Below, piece by piece: positions 50,648 through 60,100 of a DNA stretch of 64,000 nucleotides (position 1 is the first letter of the stretch; every line of letters starts with the position of its first letter). The DNA is from Clostridiaceae bacterium DTU079 (GTDB lineage: Bacteria; Bacillota; Clostridia; Acetivibrionales; Acetivibrionaceae), in NCBI GenBank assembly GCA_001512505.1, contig LFSC01000028.1:20609-84608 (forward strand), written 5' to 3'. The position numbers and the translations under genes were made by a program. Under the pieces are notes generated by a model that searched no databases, had not been told where the DNA came from, and was given only the letters and a program-made list of their open reading frames with translations.

Positions 50648-51769
50648 TTACTTATCAAAAATTTTGGAAGCTTCCTTCATTATATCGATAATCGGCAAAT
50701 GCTGGGGACATACCTTTTCACATTGTCCGCAAGAAATACAATCGCCGGCTCTGCCGCTTTTATCCACCAAATTACCGTAGAAAAAGTGAGGTCTTGCATC
50801 ATCTCCGTACAAACGCAGAGTATTTAAGGCACTTATGACATCAGGGATACTGATTTTTTGAGGGCATCCGTCACAACAGTATCTGCATGAAGTACATTGA
50901 ATAACGGATGACTTTGCCATAGCTTTTGTTACTTCATCAAGAATTTCTCTCTCTTTATCGCTTAGAGGCTCAAAGTTCGTAAAGGTCTCTATATTATCCT
51001 TAAGCTGTTCTTCATTGGACATACCGCTTAATATTGTCATAATACCGTCTAAAGAGCCCACAAAACGAAATGCCCAAGAAGCAATGCTTTTGTTGGGTTG
51101 AACTTTCTTCATCATTGCTTCAAGCTCCGGAGTGGTACCGGCAAGCATACCTCCCTTGACAGGCTCCATTACAATGATAGGGATGTTATGCTCCCTTAAT
51201 ATATTATACAGTTTACCCGAATGAACAATCGGGCTTTTCCAATCTGCATAATTTAGCTGAATCTGTACAAATTCCACTTCCGGATGTTCGGAAAGAATCT
51301 TCTCCAATAGTGCCGGGGAACCATGAAAAGAAAATCCAAAATGCTTAATCTGCCCTTTCTTTTTCTTTTCCATGGCCCAGTCAAAGCAGTTATATTTAAT
51401 ATATGTGTCATAATTGTTTCCTTCTTCTATACTATGAAGCAGGTAAAAATCAAAATAATCCACTCCCGTACGTTCAAGCTGCTCTCTGAATATTCGGTCA
51501 CAATCCTCAGCCTTTTTCATTTCCCAAGCGGGAAGCTTTGTTGCAATATAAAAGGAATCTCTTGGATAACGCTTAACAATTGCTTCCCTGACTACAACTT
51601 CAGATTTTCCGCCATGGTACACATAGGCGGTATCAAAGTAGTTAAACCCCTTTTCCATATAAAAATCCACCATCTTACATACCTGTGGCATATCCGGTTC
51701 TCCGTCTTTTTCCGGAAGACGCATAAGTCCGAATCCCAGTTTCGGCATCTTGTTTAAGTCAATACCCAT
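50648..51769 (-). CDS. Aldo/keto reductase with C-terminal 4Fe-4S ferredoxin domain
   Basis: A 373-residue protein. The TIM barrel has LGFGLMRLPEKDGEPD near 11, FDTAYVYHGGKSEVVVREAI near 39-58 with catalytic Asp and Tyr, ATKLPAW with Lys near 71 and DFYLLHSIEEGN with His near 102. The C-terminal 100 residues hold CTSCRYCCDGCPQKISIPDV near 285-304 and CISCGQCEKVCPQHLPI near 343-359, two iron-sulfur motifs. This fused form is common in strict anaerobes and may use ferredoxin-type electrons. ATG 51769 follows GGAGGGAAA. Confidence 0.93.
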   Translation of the reverse strand: MGIDLNKMPKLGFGLMRLPEKDGEPDMPQVCKMVDFYMEKGFNYFDTAYVYHGGKSEVVVREAIVKRYPRDSFYIATKLPAWEMKKAEDCDRIFREQLERTGVDYFDFYLLHSIEEGNNYDTYIKYNCFDWAMEKKKKGQIKHFGFSFHGSPALLEKILSEHPEVEFVQIQLNYADWKSPIVHSGKLYNILREHNIPIIVMEPVKGGMLAGTTPELEAMMKKVQPNKSIASWAFRFVGSLDGIMTILSGMSNEEQLKDNIETFTNFEPLSDKEREILDEVTKAMAKSSVIQCTSCRYCCDGCPQKISIPDVISALNTLRLYGDDARPHFFYGNLVDKSGRAGDCISCGQCEKVCPQHLPIIDIMKEASKIFDK

Positions 51770-52005
51770 TAGATTTCCCTCCATATTAAAACTTTATCTG
51801 TGCTATAAATCCCCGATCATGAATAGATAATTTTGTACATATTAATTTACTGTCCTGCCGCCCTTGTAGTATTTAATATACCAATAATACTTATTATACA
51901 ATAACATAGTTATTTTCTAAAAGACTCTCCGCTATCCCAGAGTGCGTTAAATAAGTGCGAAGAAAATTATTCCGGAAAGTTTGGATCGAAATTGATGCAA
52001 TGTTA

Positions 52006-53766
52006 TTAATTATTAGCTTTTTCGGTGTTTTGCATGATTTGATTCCACACATTCAGATATATTTCATTCGCACCTTGCTCTTCATAGTCCGGTATGTTTC
52101 CCAATCTCCAAAGAGAAATTCCCCGGATTCCGAACATTTTAGCCAAGTCAATTTTCGCCTGTATGCTTCGTGAATCCTCATACCACAAAACATTATCGGT
52201 GCCGTCTTTGTCATCGTAATATAAAGCACAAGGATTTTGAAATGAATCGGAATATTTTACGGTAACCCCGTCCATAACAAGCCTTTTATATATAGCATCA
52301 TATCCGGGATTATAAGGGTACTTGTTTATAACCTTACCGTCTTTTAGCTTCCATTGTACCGAATCAAAGGACAACTGCAGCCATATTTTGTCCAAATCCT
52401 GTATTCCTGTATCTTTGTCCGTAATAGCCCTCAATGCATAGTAAATTTCATTTATTGGGGTTAATGGAGTAAGGGTATAACCGATTCTCATTTCTACATC
52501 TTCCAATTGCTTTGCATAATAGTCATGGGCCATCAATATAACTTTATCTGCAATTTCTCCGATTGCTTTAAAATCATAACCGTCATAGTAGTATGAGCCC
52601 GCCGGTCCTGCCGGATGAACGGCAACATACAACAACTTGCCGGTCTTATTAAGTTCATTCTTTAGTTCAGCAAGAAATAAATTAAAAGACCGTTTTAAGC
52701 CTTCTCCCCTCATATCCTCAAAGTCAATAACAACACCATTGAAGGATACTTGGCTACCGTCCTCTACATAAGTTGAATTTATTTGATCCACAATAGATTT
52801 AATCACCTGTTCTCGTATTTGGGCATCGGTAATTATATATTCCACCAACGGAATATTGGACTTGGTTTGTGTGCTAAAAACCGTATTATTGCTCGCATAT
52901 ACCATAAGCTGTGTTGAAACATTGCTCTCTTTAGCTTTAATCAAAGGCTCCGTAAATCCCTCAGGAAATGAAAACTGATTATTATTCGTCCCCGTGGTAT
53001 TCAAAACAACCTGTCCTTTTTGAGCATCATATTCCAGACGGCTCCAACCGAAGCTCACAGAATCAAGGCTCGATATTTTATCCATCTGATGGGCCGATTG
53101 AATAGCATAAAAGGCATGCAGCTCTTTAATTGATATGTTCAGTTTTTCATACATTTTCATCATCATTACCGCGGCTTCTTCCCTTTTAGCCGTATCATAG
53201 GGTTTGAAAAGATTGTTGCCTACTCCGCTTATAATTCCAAAGTCTCTGGCAATGGCTATGTAGTTCTTATTTTCCGTAACATCATCAAAAGAACTTGTAG
53301 AGCTTTTTATCTGAACGGCAAGACTGTTATAGCCCAAAGTACGCACAATCATAATTGCCATTTCTTCTCTGGTAATCGGGTCATCCGGTCGAAATCTTTC
53401 GGTATCCTTTAATATCGTACCATGCTTTAAAGCCGTCTCAATAGGTGCATAATACCACTTGGCAGTGTCCTGATTATCAGTAAAGCTGCCTTTTTCCGGC
53501 TTAATCAATTCCCAATTCATAAGCTTTGTCAGAAAGGTAACAAATTCACTTCTTTTTATTGTTTGCCCCATACCGAAACAGTTATCTCCGATACCTTCAG
53601 TAATCCCCAATGAACGAAGATCGTGTATGGCTTTATATGCCCAATGGTTTTCAGGTACATCGCTAAAGGGTTTAACGGTATCTTCCTTTGCAAAGGTTGT
53701 GCCGGACAATATTATTAAGAGAACACATGTCAATACTAAACTCATTAATTTTTTTAGCTTTTTCAT
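52006..53766 (-). CDS. Surface protein with three SLH domains and a GH18-like domain
   Basis: A 586-residue exported protein. Signal peptide about 1-26, then three S-layer homology repeats (about 33-75, 92-150, 160-212: PFSDVPENHWAYKAIHDLRS, SFTDNQDTAKWYYAPIETAL, SFDDVTENKNYIAIARDFGI) that bind wall polymers. Residues about 235-575 form a GH18/YaaH-like barrel: GVVIDFEDMRGEGLKRSFNL near 352-371, AVHPAGPAGSYYYDGYDF near 395, ILMAHDYYAKQLE near 423 and IRGISLWRLGNIPDYEE near 553. The DxDxE motif reads NGVVIDFE: the last Asp and catalytic Glu remain. It may trim peptidoglycan or chitin-like sugars at the cell surface. Confidence 0.92.
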   Translation of the reverse strand: MKKLKKLMSLVLTCVLLIILSGTTFAKEDTVKPFSDVPENHWAYKAIHDLRSLGITEGIGDNCFGMGQTIKRSEFVTFLTKLMNWELIKPEKGSFTDNQDTAKWYYAPIETALKHGTILKDTERFRPDDPITREEMAIMIVRTLGYNSLAVQIKSSTSSFDDVTENKNYIAIARDFGIISGVGNNLFKPYDTAKREEAAVMMMKMYEKLNISIKELHAFYAIQSAHQMDKISSLDSVSFGWSRLEYDAQKGQVVLNTTGTNNNQFSFPEGFTEPLIKAKESNVSTQLMVYASNNTVFSTQTKSNIPLVEYIITDAQIREQVIKSIVDQINSTYVEDGSQVSFNGVVIDFEDMRGEGLKRSFNLFLAELKNELNKTGKLLYVAVHPAGPAGSYYYDGYDFKAIGEIADKVILMAHDYYAKQLEDVEMRIGYTLTPLTPINEIYYALRAITDKDTGIQDLDKIWLQLSFDSVQWKLKDGKVINKYPYNPGYDAIYKRLVMDGVTVKYSDSFQNPCALYYDDKDGTDNVLWYEDSRSIQAKIDLAKMFGIRGISLWRLGNIPDYEEQGANEIYLNVWNQIMQNTEKANN

Positions 53767-54066
53767 ATGTAAAGAACCTCACTTTCATTTAGAATTTAAC
53801 ATTTTATTAGTTTTAAAGCTTTCTTATCTTGCAATGACTTTAAATTAACTTATCACTTTTTATCACGTTATTTTTCTAAATATCATTTTGCAGTCCTAGT
53901 ACGTCATGCTCGTTTTCATTCTATCATTTTTTATAATTATATCACAGAAAAAACTATATTGATTTTATCATAAAATAAAATAAGAGTAGGGTAAAGCGAA
54001 TATTATAATGCCGACTTCAGCCCTCTCTTATAAATGTATAGAAACTGAGACCATGCACGGTTTCTA
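53767..54066. other. AT-rich gap with a possible terminator at 54039-54066
   Basis: Between the secreted coiled-coil gene and the SLH gene the DNA is AT-rich. TAGAAAC (54039-54045) and GTTTCTA (54060-54066) can pair with a 14-base loop, about 40 bases past the 54108 stop, and may end that transcript. The rest must hold the SLH gene promoter, but no clear hexamer pair stands out. Confidence 0.4.
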
Positions 54067-54107
54067 CAAGTTTCTCGACTCTTTAACCTTTTTCTTTCTC
54101 AAAAACT

Positions 54108-54575
54108 TTATTTATTTTTCCTTATGTCCTTCAGGGAGTCCTTTAATTGTTTTTCTATTTCCTTATCAATTTCTTCCTTCAGTTTTTCAATAGAGCTGTC
54201 CAACTTCTCTGTTATTGAATCTTTTACCTCTGAAACCTGCTGATTTGTGACATTGTTCAATTCACCCTTCAAGGTATCCAGATAAGCATTTAGTTCCTGA
54301 TCTATTCGAGCCACTTCGTTATTTCTATGTGCTTCAATTTCATCAACTATTTTCTCAGTTTTATCATTTACATACTTTTCTGTCTCAACTTTATACTTTT
54401 CACTGAGCCAATTCATATCAGTTTCAACAACTTTCTCATAATCATGTCCGATTGAAGAGAATGCATTTTTAATAATATTAATTAGATTAGTATTTAGTAT
54501 AGTTGATGCATATACTTGAGCTGAGCATATTACAAGAGCTAAACAAATTACCGGAATAGCAAGTTTATTTTTCAT
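54108..54575 (-). CDS. Secreted coiled-coil protein of unknown function
   Basis: A 155-residue protein with a signal peptide (about 1-23, cleavage after VYA) and a long, highly charged helix. Heptads run from about residue 45 to the end: YVNDKTEKIVDEIEAHRNNE, VARIDQELNAYLDTLKGELN, SITEKLDSSIEKLKEEIDKE. Glu and Lys dominate. It could act as a wall-spanning spacer or a chaperone-like partner for surface proteins. I do not recognise a family. GGAGGGG precedes the ATG. Confidence 0.75.
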   Translation of the reverse strand: MKNKLAIPVICLALVICSAQVYASTILNTNLINIIKNAFSSIGHDYEKVVETDMNWLSEKYKVETEKYVNDKTEKIVDEIEAHRNNEVARIDQELNAYLDTLKGELNNVTNQQVSEVKDSITEKLDSSIEKLKEEIDKEIEKQLKDSLKDIRKNK

Positions 54576-54714
54576 GAGACCCCTCCGTCTATTGTTGGTA
54601 TTAAGATTTTTTCATTGCTGGTTATTGAGTCGGAAATGTTTATTTTCGTAATATTTTATCATTTTGATTCGATTATATTCAACAGGAAAGATAAGGAGTC
54701 ATAATTCAAAGAAA

Positions 54715-54807
54715 CTAACCCTTTAATAGCGCATAGGCTATTAGCCGGTCCGGAATAGGACATTCCGCTATTAATGTCCAGGATAAAATTTTACCCACAT
54801 CTGTCAT
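54715..54807 (-). CDS. Possible 30-residue small protein behind a perfect palindrome
   Basis: A short minus-strand frame: ATG (54805-54807), preceded by GGAGG with nine bases between, reads MTDVGKILSWTLIAECPIPD then RLIAYALLKG and stops at 54715. It is amphipathic to hydrophobic. The strong ribosome site and the 36-bp palindrome directly upstream argue for a real small gene, but it may be a remnant. It has no known relative to my knowledge. Confidence 0.45.
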   Translation of the reverse strand: MTDVGKILSWTLIAECPIPDRLIAYALLKG

Positions 54808-54822
54808 TATTTTAATCCTCCA

Positions 54823-54858
54823 ATCTTGAAATAATATTATATAATATTATTTCAAGAT
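54823..54858. repeat. Perfect 36-bp AT-rich palindrome
   Basis: ATCTTGAAATAATATTAT (54823-54840) is followed directly by its exact reverse complement (54841-54858), with no loop. It lies 50 bases beyond the MATE gene stop and 16 bases before the small reading frame at 54715-54807. It could be a terminator stem for the MATE gene, a cruciform, or an operator/promoter for the small gene (it contains TATAAT). Confidence 0.9.
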
Positions 54859-54908
54859 ATGGATTTAATATCTAAATAATTTTAAGCTGATTTAAATATA
54901 GATATTGC

Positions 54909-56291
54909 TTATGACACCAATGCCTCTTGTTCCAGGTTTTTTGTCAGGTCCCTGACCCAACCGTACTTTTTATAATGTCTATAAACAGCAGGCAGCTTCA
55001 CAATTTCATCAAGGGTAAGCACAAAATAGACCGCAAGCACAGGAAGCCTCAAAACAAAGGCTGTGTAAAATCCCAATGGCACAGTTACCGCCCACATGGT
55101 TATAGCATCACAGATAAATCCGAATTTCGAGTCGCCTCCGGCACAGAAAATTCCCGGAATCGTGGTTGCATTAATTGATTTGCCCACAAGGTAATAGGAA
55201 CACATCACAAGCATCCATTTAAGATACTCTGTCGCTTGTTCGCTTAAATTCGTAAAATGCAGGATTACAGGAATAAGGGCCAGCAATACACCACCGGTAA
55301 TTATACCGCTGAAAATTGCCATTTTACAAACCTTTCCACCATAACGTTTAGCTTCTTCGAGATTCCCGCTGCCCAGTATATTTCCGATAATAATGGAGCC
55401 TCCGTTGCCAAGTCCCAGACAAAAGCTGGATATAAGGTTCTTTGCTATATTTGCAATAGAGTTTGCCGCAACGGCATCATTACCCAAATGCCCCATTATT
55501 ACAGAATACATGGTAAAACCAATTCCCCACACCATTTGATTGCCGAACACAGGCAACGAGTGTTTCCAGAAATCTTTTCGAAGCTGCTTGTTTGTTGAAA
55601 ACAAGTACTTTGTTTTGAGTCTTATGCCATTCTTTTTGTAAGACAAAACAATAAGCCAGCCAAGTTCAAAGCCTTTTGAAACAACTGTAGCCAGAGCTGC
55701 ACCGGCTATACCCATTCTGGGAGCACCCAAATATCCGAAAATCAGTATTGCATTAAGTATTATATTCATTACAACTGAAACCGAACTGATGACCATGCTT
55801 ATAAATGCCTTCCCGCAATTTTTCATTGTACACAGATACATCTCCGATAAACCGACAAACAGGTATGAAAGGCCAACAACGCGGAGATATTCTGCTCCCT
55901 TTTGTATCAAGTCATATTCCGATGTAAAAAAACGCATTATATATGTAGGGAAGAAAGCCGATGCCAACCAAAATATGATGGAAATCACAAAGGAAAGCTT
56001 AAAAACAAATGCAAATATCATTTCCACCGCTGCCTTATCACCTTTACCCCAATACTGTGCGGTAAACATGCTCGCACCTATAACGATTGCAAAAATAAAC
56101 AGTATTTGAACAAACTGAACCTGTCCTGCAAGGGACACAGCCGAAAGTGCACTCTGTTCAATTGCCCCCAGCATAATTGCATCGGATGCACCGACCAACG
56201 ACAGCATAAAATTCTCAAACGCTATCGGTAATCCTATTGCAAACAGTTTTCTGTAGAAACCTTTGTCGATAGAGTTAATAATGCTTTTCAT
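54909..56291 (-). CDS. MATE family efflux transporter
   Basis: A 460-residue protein with twelve membrane segments in two related halves. Family marks are IGLPIAFENFMLSLVGASDA near 18-37, FTAQYWGKGDKAAVEMIF near 74-91, GIAGAALATVVSKGFELGW near 194-212, SIANIAKNLISSFCLGLGNG near 279-298 with GNILGSGNLEEAKRYG near 302-317. It exports drugs or metabolites by Na+ or H+ antiport. Two near-identical direct repeats at 56365-56425 lie in front of it and may be operators. The palindrome at 54823-54858 lies past its stop. Confidence 0.95.
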   Translation of the reverse strand: MKSIINSIDKGFYRKLFAIGLPIAFENFMLSLVGASDAIMLGAIEQSALSAVSLAGQVQFVQILFIFAIVIGASMFTAQYWGKGDKAAVEMIFAFVFKLSFVISIIFWLASAFFPTYIMRFFTSEYDLIQKGAEYLRVVGLSYLFVGLSEMYLCTMKNCGKAFISMVISSVSVVMNIILNAILIFGYLGAPRMGIAGAALATVVSKGFELGWLIVLSYKKNGIRLKTKYLFSTNKQLRKDFWKHSLPVFGNQMVWGIGFTMYSVIMGHLGNDAVAANSIANIAKNLISSFCLGLGNGGSIIIGNILGSGNLEEAKRYGGKVCKMAIFSGIITGGVLLALIPVILHFTNLSEQATEYLKWMLVMCSYYLVGKSINATTIPGIFCAGGDSKFGFICDAITMWAVTVPLGFYTAFVLRLPVLAVYFVLTLDEIVKLPAVYRHYKKYGWVRDLTKNLEQEALVS

Positions 56292-56364
56292 AGATTATAT
56301 TACCTACCCATCATTGTATAATTCATTATTGTTTTTGTCGTAGAAAATCTCATGGTTTACTCAC

Positions 56365-56425
56365 AAATCGGTTAACCGTAATTTTAATTATGAAATTGTC
56401 ATGCCAATAAATCGGCAACCGTAAT
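56365..56425. promoter_or_regulatory. Paired operator-like direct repeats upstream of the MATE gene
   Basis: AAATCGGTTAACCGTAAT (56365-56382) and AAATCGGCAACCGTAAT (56409-56425) match except around the centre; the first contains CGGTTAACCG, a 10-bp palindrome. Start-to-start spacing is 44 bases, about four helical turns. They lie in the 160 bases upstream of the MATE gene. No regulator gene of known type is next to them. Confidence 0.6.
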
Positions 56426-56450
56426 GATATAATTATACTACATTTATTTA

Positions 56451-56492
56451 AAAAAAGGATGATAAAAAATAATATTATTTATCATCCTTTTT
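56451..56492. terminator. Bidirectional terminator hairpin
   Basis: AAAAAGGATGATAAA and TTTATCATCCTTTTT form a 15-bp stem with an AT loop, with A and T runs on both sides. On the minus strand it lies about 50 bases past the HD gene's stop at 56544 and would end that transcript. Confidence 0.8.
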
Positions 56493-56543
56493 AAACCTAG
56501 AATTCACGATACAGTCAAGCACAAGTCATCCACGCAATCACTT

Positions 56544-57106
56544 TTATAATTTTCTTTTGAGACCCTTCTTCCCTTGTGTAAGACGGTTAAATATATGGAT
56601 AAATTCACTTTTTACATTATTAAAGTCTCTTTGGGAAAAATCGTGTTCCATATGCTTTTCAGGCGGAGTGTCAAACACAGCAATACCCATTAGCTCGCTG
56701 AATTCAAAATACAGTAAGGCATCGTCAACACTCTTGATCTGATTTTTTCTTCTTGTGTCAAATCGCTTAACCCATATTTTTCATATATCAAGCTTTGCAA
56801 CCTTTCTTCAATGGTTAAATATTCCGAAAGATGTCCTTTAACCGGCCTTGTCAAATCGGAAATATAGCTTTCACTGGCATCATGTAAAAGGCACCCCAGC
56901 TGCACCCTCTCGGAATATCCCCGGGCTTTGGCCTCTTTATAGCAATTTATTGCATGCTGGGCAACGGAATAAAAATGCTTGAAATGATCGTTTGCCCGGG
57001 TCAACAACGATAAAGAATGTGCTATATCCTCAATCTTGATGTCATCAGCATTCGGCCTTAAAGGATAAAACCTTGTCTTTGTGTAAGTCAATATGTAATC
57101 CGACAT
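56544..57106 (-). pseudogene. HD-domain phosphohydrolase gene with a frameshift
   Basis: The main frame (from 57106) encodes 138 residues ending in NSAS at 56690. It holds an HD domain: HSLSLLTRANDHFKHFYSVA near 30-49 (His), GCLLHDASESYISDLTRP near 78-95 (HD, Asp). After EEKIRS the expected tail lies in another frame: SVDDALLYFEFSELMGIAVF, then DTPPEKHMEHDF and on to KGLKRKL, stopping at 56544. A repeated ATCAGATCA at the break suggests a short insertion. The full protein would have about 186 residues, near the YfbR/HD nucleotidase type. The HD residues remain, so the shorter protein might still be made, but the tail is lost. Confidence 0.75.
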
Positions 57107-57139
57107 TAGAATCCTCCAATTGTTAATAAATAAGCTAAT

Positions 57140-60100
57140 TCATTTCCTGTTTGCAGGGAGCTCTGTAACCTTACGCAATACATACCTCTTTAGATACGTC
57201 AAATCCAGTGAATCTACAATTCCGTCACCGTCGACATCAGCTGCCAGTAAACCATATTCGGGAAGCTCAAAATCCTTACTTTTTAAAATGTATCTCTTTA
57301 AGTATGTAACATCTAACGAATCTACTTCTCCGTCTTGATTAACATCACCATATTGGATTCTCGGGTACTCAATAATTTCAAACATTGGCCTGCCATTAGC
57401 GTTTTTGGACACCGCACATAACTTACCATCTACATAAAACAACTTTAATATTTCTCCAATTGAAGAAATGGTGTCAATTTGTGAAAAGTCTTCATAATTA
57501 TAAACGTAGATTTGATTATTTCCGACTGCAGTATAAAATTTACTATCTTCCATGTTAAACGCAACATCTTTATAAACTTTTTCCAGCTTATAAGCAAAAC
57601 TCATATCCTTTGTTACATCCTCACTGCATGTAAATATAGCCCCCGAACTATTAAACAAATATTTACCGTCAGGAGATATTTTAAAGTTTGCATTCAATGT
57701 ATAAGATCCATTGTAAGGCTGTGAATCATGGTAAGACACAAACTCACCGTTATCAATGTCAAAAGCTGTATAGACTCTTGGTAATAATTTTTCATCAAAA
57801 GTATAAATCCTATTTAATGTAGGATGAAGTGCTGCAATACTTCTGTCTCTAGTATAAGCTGTTCCAACTTGTTGTTTCGAAGTCATCGAATAACTGTTAA
57901 TGCCAGTCTGTTTCCCTGAACTGTATGGTATATACATAATTCCATCTCTTCCTGCAACAATATCATAAGGAGCAATATCTGTTTCAAAACGCTCCTCTAT
58001 TTCCATTGTATCAGCATCAATCATTACTATTACACCACTTTGTGCTTCATCCAAATAATAGTAGGAATTATGAGGCCACACTAAAACTGTCACATAAAGA
58101 GTATCATTTTGATAATCCAGCCTTTCAATAGCACCGCCAATGAAAGTCTCTTTAAATTCTCCCGTTTCAACATTTATTGAATAAACCTTTGAATTTGCAG
58201 CGTCCGCAATAAAAATCACCGGTTTTTCAGGATGTTCCACGGCATCCGAAATATCAGCATTAAAAGGCAGCATAATCCCTGAGGCAGGTGGTAGGGCAGG
58301 AGTTGAAGGTATAACTTGGCTCAACTCTTGGGACATAATAGTTTCAAGCGAGTCTGATGCAAGAGAAAGCAATACACCATCCTTATAAAATACATAGCTT
58401 GGTTTATTGCCAACTTCCATACCGGCAAGCTTTGTTAATGTACTATAATCGTATATATCAATAGTGTTAGAGTTCGCTGTAAACAGAAGATTGTTTTTCT
58501 CATCAAAGCACGCATCTATAAAACTATTTTCAAGTTTAGATACATACCTGATATCATACATGGGATTTATTCCGGTGTTAAAAACATATCCTGAAGAATT
58601 AAACAACAGTTCGCCGTCAGGTGATATTCTGTTTATCTCCCCCAACCTATATTTATATTCAAAAGGTGATTCGTTAGTATTTAAGATGCTCCCATTATCG
58701 TATTCAAACGTATATATGAGTGCCGGAGTAACTCCTTGTGCCCTGAAATAAAATACATTGCGGGTAGGATGCTTTTCCATTATTCCATATCTAAAAATAT
58801 ACATTTTTGAAATCTCTTGCTTTGAAATCCTGGAAAGACTTCTGGCATAATATTTATCCAACAAGTAAATTAAGCCATCATTTCCTATACACATATCATT
58901 AAAAATTCCCCAGCTTACCATCCAGTCCTTAAGAGTAAGAGTATCCCCATCATAAATATAGATAACTCCGTTTTCTCCACATCCAACATATATTTCTCCT
59001 TTATAAATATCCAAACAGGTCGGTGAATAGTTTACTTTATTCTCATTAATTTCTCCCGTCATATAATTCAACGATACAAGTTTGTTATTAATATTATCAA
59101 CAAAGTAAACTATAGATCGCTTATCATGAATTACTGAATCCTTAATCGTATAGCCTTTAAAATCTATTCTTTTCACAGGTCTTTCTCCAACCTGCATTTT
59201 TTGAAGAATCGTTTGATTACCTGTCCCTCTCGAAACAGCTATTAAATAACCATCTCTAAGATACATATCTTGCACTCTGCCTTCTATGTATTTTGAATCA
59301 ACCTCTGTTAATGTACTGTATTTATATTCATAAATCGTATTTTCATATACAGCTAAATAAAATCTATCATTCTCAATATCAAATACCACATCAGTAAAAG
59401 ATTTGTTAAGTTTAATGTAAATTTTTAAATCTTCTTTCTTAGCATCAGAAGCCTTAAATATGTTACCTGAACTATTGAATATATACAACCCGTCCGGTGA
59501 AATCCTGTTTCTCCAGCCTATTTTATAGTCGCCATGATATGGAGAATCATATTGTTCTATCAGCTTCCCATTATCGTATTTAATCGTATAAAGATCCGTA
59601 GGACTTACATACATAGAAGAAAGTACAAAGGAGTTATTTACAGGATTAGGTTCTAAATATCCGGTCTTGTGAAGCAACAACTGGGATACTTCCTGCTTGG
59701 TTTCTCTGGAAAAACTCCTCACATATGGCGTTCCAATCCTATTATCTTCCGGAGATATGTATATATACCCATCATGTCCAACAGCCACATCAGAGAGAAT
59801 ATCTCCAACCATTATTTTATCCCTGTATTGAAGCGTATCGGCATCATATATGCCTATCATTCCCTGTGAGCCAAAGCCCACATATATTTCCCCATTGCCA
59901 AAAGCAATACAGTTAGAAGTATAACCCAAAGAAACAGATAGCATATCACCGGTTACAAAATTAATTTTAACCAATTCATCGGAACCGTTTATCATGTATA
60001 TAAAATCATTGTCAGGATGAATAACGGAATCTTTTACTACCATATTGAGGTGAAGCTGGGCAAAGGGATCTTTTGATGTAATAGGTATGGATGTTGCTGT

